Assembly: GCA_002633005.1 (NCBI GenBank)
Contig: NMRA01000264.1
Span: 236,631 to 300,630, forward strand
DNA from: Phoronis australis
Lineage: Eukaryota; Phoronida; Phoronidae
Length of the DNA: 64,000 nucleotides
Direction of reading: 5' to 3'
This document shows positions 1 through 13,700 of this stretch, piece after piece. The notes under the pieces are model-generated. The model worked only from the letters and a program-made list of their open reading frames with translations. It was not told where the DNA came from and made no database searches. How positions within the stretch are numbered: the first letter of the stretch is position 1; each line of letters opens with the position of its first letter. Position numbers and translations under genes: made by a program.

Positions 1-2
1 CA

Positions 3-437
3 ACAACAAAGGAAAAAACACAGATAGACTGGGAGTTGACCGTCTACCTCCCAACGCTAAGGAAAGAAATAACTATGCAGGAGTTGTGGCACAGCTTGTG
101 GACGTCGTTGGACATCGAGGACTTTAGTTGCCCAAACTGTAATAGTCTCAGTGGCCAGCTCACATGGTCATTAGTAAAACCGCCAAAATACCTTTGTATT
201 CATATCTTACGAACCGCGACTAATGGTGAAAAAATCAACACAAAGATTTCCTCGTATGACCTCTCCGGCTACAAAATAAAAGCAGTCATTGAACACCATG
301 GAAGAAAGACGACGGGTGGTCATTATACATGCTGTGTTAAATCGTCAGCATGGGAATGGATAAATTTTGACGACTCTACAGTCACAAGTACATCCAAGCC
401 TCCCCAGGATGCCTACATTGCAATATATGAATTATAA
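3..437 (+). CDS. USP-type ubiquitin-specific protease, C-terminal part of catalytic domain (5' partial)
   Basis: The frame is open from the window edge to a TAA at 435-437, about 144 residues, so the true start lies to the left. Seen: a zinc-knuckle-like CPNC, then a KPPKYLCIHILR strand, then the C-terminal USP box with catalytic His in GGHYT, a WINFDDSTV segment with the usual Asp, and a closing DAYIAIYEL strand. This arrangement is characteristic of peptidase family C19, cysteine proteases that remove ubiquitin from proteins. The Cys box would be upstream, outside the window. There is no stop or frameshift, and no intron in the visible part. It lies antisense to CBL, 1.1 kb beyond the last visible CBL exon. 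It may be an intronless retrocopy, a nested gene, a last exon, or a protease carried by a mobile element; which USP it is cannot be said. Confidence 0.75.
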   Translation, partial: TTKEKTQIDWELTVYLPTLRKEITMQELWHSLWTSLDIEDFSCPNCNSLSGQLTWSLVKPPKYLCIHILRTATNGEKINTKISSYDLSGYKIKAVIEHHGRKTTGGHYTCCVKSSAWEWINFDDSTVTSTSKPPQDAYIAIYEL

Positions 438-1279
438 ACCAACAAAGGAAATCAACATAAAAAATATGGCGCAATTTCAACATCAACGTCGCATATCACA
501 TCTGACGCAGCCAAGTCAAGTTATTTTTTGAAATTCATCCTGGTACGGGAATTGGGGATAGTTAGGCCTATAAAAGATCTTTAACCCAGCCGCAGAGCGT
601 CTAAAGCCGCGCACCGTACCAGTGACTGCTGGCAACTCATCGGAGACTCAACTTTAACATCCTACGCCGCAGAGATAACAACTCTTGGGCTGTCTCCGGT
701 GAGTCCATTCTTTGTTGAATGATGTTTAGATAAATAAATTTTATAGCAGAATTGGCCAAGTAAGTCCACTTCAAAGTTGTCAGCCTACGTGGGCAAATTG
801 TTTTAAAAATATGTCTGGCCATCAATTTCTCAACACACAACGAATTATATGATAATATTTTGCACAATTCCATCCATTCCATCTCAGAAATGAAATCCTA
901 GACATGTCCACTCACCACCATTTTGAGTCGAACAATGCTTAAATCATAAGGCATAGAAATGACATCACATTCACATGCATTTTAATAATTCAAGGCAACT
1001 TAAGAAATAATCATAGAGCTGGGGATGGGTCAAAAGCAAGACTGAGTTCAAAGATAGGCTATTAAGATTAAACTAATGGTAATTTTGCTATCAAATTATC
1101 ACACTTTAATCATTCTCAATTCTTTAATTTTTGCTGGGTTAGCAAGAAGCGTGATTTTTTTCTCTCGTACATCCCAACTGATATTCTCAACCCTCAGAAA
1201 ATCTCCTAATAATTTCCAGTCTGTGTCAACCAAAAATGAACTCAAACACTTTTGTGCATAAAACAAGGAAATAAATCTT
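438..1279. other. Non-coding stretch, presumed CBL intron 5
   Basis: The next CBL exon, which should encode the second half of the RING (a CPFCR-like motif), was looked for on the minus strand here and not found. No other gene or clear repeat is visible. If the CBL reading is right this is intron. Confidence 0.4.
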
Positions 1280-1522
1280 CAGCACAAGAAAAAAGTAATC
1301 AGACAAAAATACCACTTTCCCTATCAAAACTAACTAGAGATAATTATTAGGGCGGTAAAATTTTAATTGCAGAATGGCTTAGACACCTTAGCAACTTTCC
1401 TGTAAATTTTCCTTAATTCTCAGTCATCAGGGGAGACTACTCCGACAATGAATTTGACTTCTGGCCTGCCGTCATGACGGAGAATTCCCGGTGATTCTGT
1501 CTCAACATTTTGGCTTGCACTG
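1280..1522. mobile_element. Degraded Tc1/mariner-like MITE
   Basis: The left end (CAGCACAAGAAAAAAGTAAT) and the inverted right end (CAGTGCAAGCCAAAATG when reverse-complemented) resemble the termini of the better-preserved element at 45226-45664. The interior segment around 1420-1500 also matches that element: a GACTTCTG..C.GCCGTCATGAC core. A TA follows the right end; the left flank has lost it. The element ends 51 bp from the donor of CBL exon 5. It has no coding capacity. Confidence 0.6.
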
Positions 1523-1573
1523 TATTTATCCAGAACCATGTAGATATTTCACTTGTCCTCACCCCCATCTTAC

Positions 1574-1793
1574 CTGCCACGAGGTCAGACAAGGTGTGCA
1601 CAGCAGGTGGCCACATGGCTCGATGCGAATGTCTTTGTCATTCTCTGCACAGATTTTACACAGTTGGAAGGTGGAGCCCATCTCACAGTAGATCTCATAC
1701 TGTTCTTGTGTCACCTGGATATGGTCCTCTGATTGGTCCTGCACCAGGAAGCTCAGGTTGGGGTTGATGTTGCGACCGTCTGGATATAGATAA
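1574..1793 (-). CDS. CBL: CBL exon 5: end of SH2, linker helix and first half of RING
   Basis: Acceptor tttag is at 1794-1798 and donor gtaaga at 1568-1573. The exon is 220 bp, entered after two bases of a Phe codon, and ends at a codon boundary after the SWQ that follows the RING Cys391. It contains the linker tyrosines in [10 protein letters not shown] and the CKIC, EPCGH and CTPC zinc ligands. Human CBL also has Trp-Gln at this point of the RING. Confidence 0.95.
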
Positions 1794-4700
1794 CTAAAGA
1801 AAGGACGCTAGGTTATTAGTTTGGCTATGACAAATACAAACTCAGGGTGTGGTTGATGTTGTGACCGTCTTAGTATAACTGAGGAATGGACAGATTATGA
1901 GTAGGTTATAAAAATACTAGCTGAAATTGAAATAGGTGTTCAACAGTCTGGGAACAGATAACTGAGACAGTGCAGATTATTAGCTACGGTTGGGGCGGAT
2001 GATGTAGTTGTATGGGTACAGGTAATTGAGAAATGGACAGATTAATATTAGTTTGGCAATAACAAATACCAGAGAAGATTGCGGGGTGATCTCGTATGCA
2101 TCTGCATACAGATAACTGAGGAAGGAAAATTACAAACATTCGTTGAGTGCAGAAATAGCAGATGGCACAACATGCTATATCAAATATGTATCTCATTCTA
2201 TGATTGACTAGGTACAGATACCAGGGAGGAGGACAAATGTCACATTAAGTCAACAAACTGGAAGCTATAAAAATATCAGAGGTTCAACTCTAAGAAACAA
2301 TCAGCAATAAAGAGAGTTGGAGTATTGGCCACACAAGTAGATGATGACTGATTAGAGACCAAAATGCCATCCTGCCTGTCAAAACAAGGCATGGGCAACA
2401 GATATAATGTCACAGTGCCTAAAACAAAACCAGAGCTCAGATTGGCTCATTGTTGCAGGTAGAGATAAACAGAGGGCAGCAAAACCAGAAACTACTGATT
2501 GACCTTTATGTTACATGCCTCTATGGAAACCCAGGCAGGGGGTCAAGGGAACAGTATAGGTCAAGTGATAAGTGAAGTTGATGTCTTGCCAGAGACAACT
2601 GACAGATATGGTCTATAGGCACCATGGGCTCTTTTGTCTAACTGTTCCTTGCATCTACAGTTGACAACAGTCACAAGAATGCTGTATGTAGTTGGTGAGA
2701 TTCTGGTGCCTGTGGTAGTGTTGTTGGTGCTGAGTGTGAGAACTACCAATGCCCAAACATAGCCCCACACACACAGAACACAGCTTACACACCCAAAAGA
2801 CATGGCTCATTGACACACAATTAAGACTCACATGCATGACTTAGCCAAGAGTCCATGCGCTATGTTCACAGATGCTGGAACCATAACTATGTAGGAGTTT
2901 GCTATTTGGGTGTGCATTAAAAAAATTCTCTAATTTGGGACTGTCTCTAGAATTTGGGACATGGAAACTCCTAAAATTTTCTTGATTCTGCAAACAGAAA
3001 CAAGGGTAATTTTGGCGTTCACCATATTTCTCAAATTTCGAGCAACGTGTTTTTAACCTATGCAGAGGGTAATTTTGCCATCTTTCGATGATTCTTGAAT
3101 ATGGGACAGCCATTATTGCCTAATTTTAGAACATGGGACAAGCTCCGACTTTCAGCAAATAACTAATTTTTCACCGTCCCAAACTGAAGAATTTAAACAG
3201 TACTATTGTTACAATGGGGAATTTTACAACTGTTGGTAATCTTTGTTTTGCATATTTCTAGCTAAGATTGAACGACAAATTATGTAAGCAGTTTGCCTCA
3301 ACAAAATACAATCATTATCAAATCATTTTCCTGTCTGGAACATGGACAGGACATGAAAGTACCAGAATGTTTGAAAAGCAAATGTTGAACAGCAAAGTTA
3401 AGACAACTTACAATCCTTCTCGCTGTCCATCCAGCAGGGCCTGACACAATGACTTATTCTGAGGTATTGTCTGTAGTATCTGACCGTCTGTTGTCACGTA
3501 ACCGATCGCCCACTGACCTAGCCTGGTGCAACTCAGTCGAAACACGTAACTGAAACGGAGGTTACCGCAGTTCTATTGGTTGCAAACCACTCAATGTTAT
3601 CGCAGCTTATAAGGGACAATAGGAATAGTTAAGATTACTCCGTTTAGGACAAAATCTGATGTAATGTTGGAACTTCATTTTGCAAATTTTTAACAAAAAA
3701 GCATTTACTTTGTTGTTAGTACAACTGTCACCAAACAAACTTTTGGAGGATAATTTAAAGCTGTGTACCTAGCTAATGGGAAATGGAAAACGGAAAACTT
3801 TGCCATCATACTGGACTAAGGTAAAAGCCAAACAGGAAATTGTCAGATGGTGATCTAGCAGTCCCATCCAGCAGTAGGCATGTGCCGTCTGCCTTGTGAC
3901 AGTAACACCTCTTAAATTTCAGGAAGATTCATCACGGAACTGGGTTGATATTGAGACGGATGCTAACGTCGTAGAAGTAGTCAGATATCGTTCGAAGACT
4001 GACGCATGCCATTGCATCAATGCTAGGACCAGTGATGTAAAATTTCATGACAATCTGTTATGTGGTTTGGGAGACAGAGAGGCTGACACTGGATGGTTCA
4101 ACAATACGGGAGGATGACAATACAAACTCACATACAATGTATATGTGGGCGCATGAAAATACAAGGCATGAGTGTTAAGTACCTTTGCCACCGGGAAAGG
4201 GTTTAGTTGTAGAATAATCACCGAGTTAAAAAGCGGACTATATTGATTTTGCTTTCATTAAAGGACATAAGTTGTTATGTCAACAACCTATAGTGAATCA
4301 AATACCAAACATATAATGCAAACAACAAATTACTAAAGTGAAAACAAGCAAGACACAGACTTCCTGTATGATTTGTGAATGACATTTCTCACTGTCAGAA
4401 AAGGTCAATGGTATCAACTGAAAACAAAAACAGAATTAAACTGACTTAAATCAATATTTGCTTGACATCACAACAATTTATTATACTAAGCATTTATATC
4501 TACTGAGCACACATAGCAGTGGAAAATAAAATTGCACTTAACAGGACGTGTCCTTTCCTATCTCCATCCCAAAACTTATTTTTGTTATCCCCAATGAATA
4601 CCACAAACTATCCAAGACACTTTTGGCCAGAAAGGTTCGTCTCTGTCTAAATCCCTTTCCCACTTTTATTGCCTAAAAATAAACCCCTCCTACACTGTCT

Positions 4701-7700
4701 GCAGATCTCCTAAACGGGAGACCTGTACCATGAATATCGCCAAATACCCACCTGCCTGGCTTATTCAAATACTTGGATAGCCTTGCCTTGACCTCATCAT
4801 ATGTTAGGAAAGCCACATAGCCTGGGTGAGTGACAGCCAATACATTCCAGTGACGTAGCAGATTGGCCCATGGCTGGAATAACCTGGAGAAGGGAAGTAA
4901 ACCATAAAAGGACATTATTGATGAGACAAGTGATTTTCTGAGATCAGCCTCAGTGCGTAACCCAGAAGTGACATTCTAAGGCTCTGCTGGCAAAGGAGCT
5001 AATACATTCCATAAGTATCAGAGTATTTAAACTGTATTTAACTGACTTCAGATAATGTCTGGTATACAACGGCGAGAACCGGCGATTTGTAATAAATTCA
5101 CAAAAACACAATGGAATTTGTTGTTTTATTATAAGAGTAGTTTTGCTGAAAGGTAATGACCCCATCATTTGCTCAACCAATTAGAAACATTCACAATGAT
5201 CACACGTTATGTGGGAGTGATAGCTACTACTGCCCTCTACAGCACACACCAAAAATAATCGGATCAAATCCCATTTCCTATCATGGCGGATAATGACCCC
5301 CATAACAGTGAGTTTGGAGTACACTCAGCAGTGAGTTAGGAGTGCACTCACAACTGAGTTTGGAGTGCACTCAGCAATGAGTTTGGAATGCACTCACCAG
5401 TGAGTTTGGAGTGTACTCAGCGAGTTTGGGGTACACTCACAAGTGAGTTTGGAGTGCACTCAGCAGTGAGTCTGGAGTGCACTCACCACTCAGTTTGGAG
5501 TGCATTCACCAGTCAGTTTGGAGTGCACTCACCAGTGAGTTTGGAGTGCAATCACCTGTGAGTTTGGAGTGCACTCACCAGTGAGTTTGGAGTGCACTCA
5601 GCAGAGAATTTGAAGTGCATTCACCAATGAGTTTGGAGTGCACTCAGCAGTGAGTTTGGAGTGCACTCACCAGTCAGTTTGGAGTGCACTCAGCAGTGAG
5701 TTTGGAGTGAACTCACCAGTCAGTTTGGAGTGCACTCACCAGTCAGTTTGGAGTGCACTCATCAGTGAGTTTGGAGTGCACTCAGCAATGAGTTTGGAGT
5801 GCTCTCAGCAGTGAGTTTGGAGTGCACTCAGCAGTGAGTTTGGAGTGCACTCACCAGTCAGTTTGGACTGCACTCACCAGTGAGTTTGGAGTGCACTCAC
5901 CAGTGATTTTAGAGTGCACTCACCAGTGAGTTTGGAGTACACTCACCAGTGATTTTGGAATGCACTCAGCAGTAAGTTTGGAGTGCACTCGCCAGTGAGT
6001 TTGGAGTCACTCACCAGTGACTTTGGGGTGCACTCAGCAGTGAGTTTGGAGTGCACTCACCAGTGAGTTTGGAGTGCACTCACCATTGAGTTTGGAGTGC
6101 ACCCACCAGTGAGTCATGACCAGGAATACCAGATCATTTAATTTGTAAAACTATTTTGGCCTGCACTGGTAGCTGAACAAAGACTAACACAGATTTTATT
6201 CCAGATCTTGAAACAAACTGATTAATGTGATAGTTGGCTAAGGTGCAATAAAATAAAATAGTCGGACAATGGATCGTTGAAAAAGTTAGAGGCGATTTCT
6301 AGAGTTGGAAGAAACTGGCTGTTTGTTCTTGCTCGAGACCCGGCTCAATATGTTGGCTCGTCACAGCACGCCGTTTTACGCGTTGACCATGGTTTCAATC
6401 TTAGTGAAGGATTCAGTGCCTTCCAAGCATAATGAAGGATTCAGTGCCTTCCAAGCCCAGGGGCCTATTTCATGAAAAGAGACCTAAGACTTGAGACAGA
6501 ACTTTGCTCTTACCCTCCACATAACTATTTCTGAAAAATAGTTAAATCTCACTTGAGCAAAAGTTCAAAGTCTCTGAGAATATACACATATCTCTTAGTC
6601 ACTGAGATAATTTCTATAAAATATTTCTAGACTGTGGAGCCCTCATAATTACTCGGCTAAATCTTTATTCACTAATTGTAAAGTGGCGGCAAAAGACCAA
6701 ATTTTTGTCTAAAGTCACTTTTCGTGAAACGGACCCCAGAAGACACTTTCCACCTGAGTAAAGAACAATTTAAAATTCAAGTTTTGTACCAGTCAAAGTC
6801 AGAATGCAGATATTTTGCTTTAAATAGAACTTGTGCTTGAGTTACATAGAGCTTCCCAAGATGAAACAGTGAGTTCATGACAGAATAATCGGCAATAGTC
6901 TGTTACAGAGGTGCCAGATTTTGATGCCTATGATTCAGCGGAAAACACTGGTTCTCAAAATACACTACAGGACCCTTCTAAGTGACTATTACCGAAAAAT
7001 GGACATATCCAGGGTTTTATCCAGGATTTTGAAAATAGGGTGTCCAAAATGGGGTTCCCAATATTCCAGGGCGTCCATGACTCCAACGACACATTACCTC
7101 CACTCCCCTGTCCACCATTCACCAGTAACCCCGTCCCCCCACACACAGAGGTTTTTTACAAAAAATGTGTTGAACAAGGCTTTTACATGTAAGTTTACAA
7201 AAACAGCTCTCTTGTAGTGATCTTTTTACTAAAAAATTGTGCAGATCAAGACTTTTATGTCTAAATTTATGAAAACAGCCAAATAGCTAACCAAACAGGT
7301 ATTACAGCTATTACAGATTTTGGTTGAACGATGAGTGCAAATTGCTGTTATAAAGTTTATCATATCATCTTAACTAGTTTTATATTATGTACAAGGAGTC
7401 ATCAAACTGCAGTTACCAACACAAGAAAAATGCACAGATGATGCTAAGATATCTATGGCAGACACACTCTGGCAACCAAACAGGTGATTATGATTGACAG
7501 GTATACTAAATACTTTTAAAATAGTCTGAACATTGTAACATTTTATATACATTTTATATACATTGTATATTTATTTCTGAGTTGAAAGACCCAACTTCTC
7601 TCTAGAAGTAGGCTGCATAAAGGCCTGGTCATATCTAACAACAGTTGGTGGGGCAATTCCTGGGAGAATGTCATAGGTAAGCATTAGCATCAGAAATCAC

Positions 7701-10700
7701 CAACTGCAACACCATCTGCAAAGTTAACATTTTTCGGTTCTCAGCTGATTTTCTCACATGACCCATTTTATATCCATATTGTGTTAGCAGATAATCAGAT
7801 GTCTTTCATCAGCCAGGTGATTGGTCGATGACCTGCCAATGTGTTCACAACTATCTGTTGATAGTTGTCACAGTACCTCCAACAAGCATGGGTTTTGTAT
7901 TATGACATGGATTTTGAGAAATGTACCGGTTGTGAATGCTGATGTCTTGCTGGCAATACCAATAGCCACCACGACTATTTTCAGCTCACAACTCATTGGA
8001 TCGATGGCGTAAGCTTCATGTGAAAGTGCCATAGGTTTCGCCCTACGTTTGAACTCGTGTTTGGTAAAACATCAACTGAACATACCAGGTATTGGGATAG
8101 AGTTCAATCAGCAGGATAGGTCGCGCACTGCTTCATATGTGACCAAGGCATGAGGCTTTCTAGGACCTTATCGAAAAGTTGTACATAGCCAAATATATAC
8201 GAAACTAGATTTTTTAACATGGTACAAGTGTATATTTTCTGAAAGTAGAAAGACTGTAGAATTTTATTTTAGACTTTTTAACAACCTGTCATGAACTGGA
8301 TCTTTGTGGTTATGTCTTTTAGTGAAATTTGGCAAAAAGGACAGGTAAATTGACAACAAAATGGTAAGAGTGACACTACCAAATTTTGTTTAAAATACAT
8401 GCTCAAGATGCTGTTGATAAATTATAATTTTGTTTTTATTTTATGAAACTTTTGAGTTGTTTCATGAAAATCATAAAAGTCATATTACTTGATAGCCTTT
8501 CATACAAAATGGAAAATTTTAAATACAATTCCTCAAAGTGTCTTGGAGAACAGGGAATAAAGCACAGTAACTGAAAGTTTCATAGGAATACGATCAGTCA
8601 TTTCTGAAATATGATGTTCCAAAGTGAGCCAAATTGGGACAATTTTCTATGGTACCATAACCTTAAGGTGAAAAGCTGAGATATTGACTCAAGCATCAGA
8701 TGGTGACACCATAACCAAAATGTTTCTTGGGAGAAAAACGGTGTGAAATGAACTTGTCTGGATAACCCTTGAAGACATTGTTGTCTCAAGACGATACAAA
8801 ATACTTAAGTTCAAGCACTTTATCTCTTACCAAGACAAATCGTTCATATCCAGTAAGTTAGAAAAAATAGCGAGAAATTCCTTCAGTTCTTAGTAATATC
8901 ATTTTCCAAGTCATAGTCTTACTTCCTGCCCTACAATAACTAACATTAAAGGTACTCTTGACTCACTAGCAGAGTGTTTTCTTTTCACTATAGTGAGCCA
9001 CCGTGGGGCAATGCGTCCATTCAAGTGCTTCAGAAAATAGCATAATAAGCACATGTTTATTTACTTTTGAAACACACTTCACCACTTACCAGATACCAGA
9101 AATAGTAAGTCAAGTCATAGACTGACAAGTTCACTCAGAGCCGAGTTAGTCAGCCCACGCATGCTTACCATATTCTATAATAGATTGGCTCACCACGCAG
9201 GCTTTTTTATAATAGATTTGCCCACCAGGTAGGATTATTTTATAATGGATTTGCCCACGCAGGCTTATTTTATAATAGACATGAATTCAAAGATATCAAC
9301 AGCTGTAACATTGTCCATAAAAATCACAGAGAGCAACCTTCAACTTGAAAACCCAACAAGAACATTCTAAAAACAAAAATAGGTTTCCTTTTTTGTGAAA
9401 TACAATAACTATCCAAAAATACAAAGAAATCACTACAAATTGTTGTATTTTTCATCATAGTATCCAACTTTCATATTCCAACAAATCCTTCATAAACTAT
9501 TTGTTTCATGTATCATAATTATTATCAGAAATTAGTGATTGGATAAAGATACCTTTTCTGGAAGGATTTTACATCAAAACAGTGTTCAGTTTGATAACAG
9601 CTTTGCCTCGAAACATGTCACCCTTCTACACATGTCACCCTTCCACACATGTCACTCCTCTATTAACATGTCACCCTTCTACACACGTCACCTTTCTACA
9701 CATGTCGCCCTTCCACACATGTCACTCCTCTATTAACATGTCACCCTTCTACACACGTCACTCTTCTACAAATGTCACCCTTCTACACACACGTCACCTT
9801 TCTACACACGTCGCCCTTCTACACATGTCACCCTTCTACACGTCATCCTTCTACACATGTCACTCCTCTGTTATCATGTCACCCTTCTAAACATCTCTCC
9901 CTTCCAAACAAGTGAACTTGGATGTACATTACACATCTCCGAATTGAAGCAATATATGGTACTCACGATAATATGCTTACCTGGTGAAGACGTCGAATTC
10001 AAAACAAGAGATATAATCATTGCACGTGAGGTCGATAGTTGACTTGAGGGCCATCGCCTCTAGAGGTGAGCTGATAGGATGAGCATCGTGTAAAGTCTGC
10101 CTGAAGACTTTCCATGGAATGATTGTTCTGAAACCACAAAAAATAAGCATTTCTGTATCCTGCTCGGAGAATTCTCTTTTCACAAATCATTAAAATCACA
10201 CCCTGTCACACACAAAAGGGAGTGCCGGGGCTCCGTGGTGACCACTGAGTCCATGAACCTTTATATCTATAACATGAATGCAGTCTGTCGTGAAAAGGGC
10301 CCCTGAATCAAATCTAGCTAAGGGATGCAAAAGGTTAGGGACAGACCTAATAAAAATATAGCATTCACCAATGGTTGAGATAAAAGTCTTTCAGAAGTTT
10401 ATCTATGCAAATTTTTTGAAGTCAGGAGCCTTTAGAATCGAGGACTCCAAACAACATGCTTCTATAGCAAACATAAATACATGAATGAGGTTTGTGAGGC
10501 TTCCAACATTGGTGAATTATATTACCAACATATTCGCAGCAAAAATCACCTGCAGCTGTAAAGACATGTTCTGGGAATCTGCCAGCTAACTGACCCACTT
10601 TCCATGCCAAACCAGTGACCCATCTCTGTGTGTTCTGGACACATGTGCCTGGACATGGTGGCATACAGGTCAATGAAAAAGTGGACTAGATAAACTGTCT

Positions 10701-13700
10701 GGACTGTGGAATGACAGCTGTCCTCTAGACTTCATTACTAATGTATTGTATGTTGTGTCTATGACATCACGCTTTTACAGTTCCATCCACAAACAACACT
10801 GGGGAAAAACTGACACCTTGCAGTAACAGGACCTGGATGGATCTCTAATTGAAGGATAACTGTTGGCAATACTAGCACTAGCCAATATAAAGGCATCTGA
10901 CAATTCTAAAGTGATAGACATGACCACTCTATGAGTATTGCGACTCCTGATGTCAAGGTTAAAGACCTAGCAGAAGATTAGTGCCCAACATGACCAATGA
11001 CACCATCCACAACAGATAATTACAATACGTAATTATCATAATTACCAACATAATTCAGTTTTCCCTTGTTATTTGTTTCGTCTCTTGTATAGTAATGCTG
11101 CTTAGTTGATGACCTTGAGGTAATTCCAGTTGCCAGAGATAGATTCCCTTTAAATGAGTGCTTGGCATTAGCACTGGTTCCTTCAATTCACAAATGAGGG
11201 CATCCATAATGTCTTCATTTCCCTTTATATTTACTTCAGAATGAAAATACATGAGGGTTACACAAAGGCCATTGACCTTCACTAGTCAGTTAAAGGAAAA
11301 ACACATTTCAAGGAAATTCAACAGCTAGGCTGTAATGTAACCATCTAATGAAACAGCAGATGGCCTATTAAATATTACATTAATACTGGATGTTTCACCT
11401 GAAGCAAAGTTTCGATCAATAGCAAAAGTGAATCGAATCTGCACCACTGCTTGTTATGGCCTGTATCACAATTAACGTCACTCAGTTTTTACAGGGATTT
11501 CAAATGAGTATTGACCTTAAATTTTGAGAAACCATGCTCCAATTTTAACATATGCTGACATGTTAGTGAATTGTTCACTACAACATATATTGCTAACTAA
11601 AAATTAAATCCATACCCCCCCCTCCCCCGTTCCCAAATCAGCAACAACCGGGGGAAGGGGGAGGACTGTACGTCTCTGCATCTGTTAGCTAGACATTCTC
11701 TCCACCCTCAGACACCAAGAGAGAAGAAGAGCAGTGAATCATTGTCGCACCAGGGGGACCACATTACTGTAGCTATGTGTCACTAATACAATAATGTAAA
11801 GAGTAGTCCATTACTCATGCAATATGTTGTCTAACATTAAACCGGCAATATGGAGAAGTTGTGGAAAATGATAGCACTCCACTAGAGCAAACACTAGTTT
11901 CACTTTCAAATCAGTACTTCACCAAGACACCAAACTAAAGACAACACCATAATTCCAAGATAGGATTCAAAAATCCATGCTTAAGTGTCTACAAACACAA
12001 TTTACCCAATCCACTCTTTAGGTGTCTACAAACACAATTTCCATGTTTTGACCACTTTGTCACCCTCTCTTAAACTTACACGAAATACAACAAACTGGAA
12101 ATCACAACCAAGGGTAAATTAATTTTTCCAAACTGAGAAGATTTCTTAATGAGTGTAACGGACCGTGAAAAACAGTTTCAACAGAGAGTAACTACAGTGT
12201 TGCTGCCTACTACAGTTACAGTAAAATTTAACTAATTTTGTACAAAAATAAATAATGGTTAAAATTGAGGCTTTAACATTTTTCAAGGGCTCTCAGTAAG
12301 GTTGTTGCTGCGTGTGTTTGCAATTTTTACATAATACTGTCAGATGGTAACTATGCTTTGAAACTTCAAAATGGTAAAAGCACCAATTTATTACTACTTA
12401 TTATCTAACAAATGACAAGAACTTTTCTTGTCTGTCATATTGCGTCATAAATTGATGAATCATAGTGCACAAATCATCTGAAACTGAAAACCAATACCAC
12501 AGTAATAAGATACCTATTACTAGGATCATTTTTGATCATGAAATAGTTTTCAGGCCAATTTTAAAGCACATCCATAGGTCCAACAGACAATGGAATAAAT
12601 AGCAAGTACCAGCAGAAATCCTTGTTGATTTGACATACTTATGTATAACCCCATTTACTTCATGCTAAGTGAATAGAACACTTAGTGGTGATGTAACATC
12701 CTGACTCCTCCAGTGCAAAATATTGATAGCTGCTCAAGGATGACAAAATAACGAAAGCAATCCAGACCACTACATGTGAGACGTTGAAAACGTGCCGAGT
12801 ACGAAAGCTTTTGGACATGGTGAACCGTTTATTTGTGGTTTCTGACAGCGAAATGAGCAATGGAGATTATTTTTCACATATCTATTCACATAATGACACA
12901 CAACAGCCACAAATTGTAGAAAATCTCAGCAAGTTTTCAAAATTCACCAAATCTGAGCCATCACACTTGCCAACCTGAAAAACTCCCATTCACTGAGACA
13001 GGGACAACAATTTACAACCACCCACCACATGAACCATGGAGTGACCCAGGACTACCTACTGCAGCCGACATATTTCATTATTATCACACATACACCCCAG
13101 AAAGCCTTAGAATTTCTACACACAGCAGTTTGAGTATTTGGCTACATCCTGGAACTTCAGCACTTGTCCACGAGCACTTGCACTGACAGTTCGTCAGAGC
13201 TCCTCGTGTAAATCGTAAAACAATTTTAACAACATAAGTATCATGTTTACCGTAAACGTTCGGGTTAACGCCCATGCTCAGTTAACCGCCCACCCCCTAC
13301 TTTAGGTGGATTTTCGATTTAACCGCCCACTGCTCGGTTAAGCGCCCCCCTGCGATTTTTGAAGATTTCCAGTTAAGCGTCCACCTCTCGGTTAAGCGCC
13401 CACCTCTCGGTTAAGCGCCCATCCCAGACTTTTAAAGAATGAAGATTTAGCGCCCAGTGCTAAGGAAACGCGCGATTCTCCGACTTTTAGAAAAAGATCG
13501 ATGATCACAATGAGCGCAACGACGCCAGGCCTCCGAGACGGTGGTTTAGCAATGTGAATTGCAATTATACAAGTAACGAGTTATTGTCTTGGGTCATGGA
13601 CTCGCTTCAAAATATAATACTTGAACGTTTTTGTCACTTTATTTTCTTTCCATGTTTGCAAAGTTTAAGAACGCCGCCGGCGTCAAAACCTCCGCTTTCA

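Noticed and set aside
1-1573. Search for the second half of the CBL RING
   Set aside because: No CPFCR-like coding segment with splice sites was found on the minus strand; it is probably beyond the window.
9582-9890. Open frames with repeated His/Pro/Thr-rich residues
   Set aside because: They are translations of the 17-bp minisatellite; all frames lack stops because of the unit.
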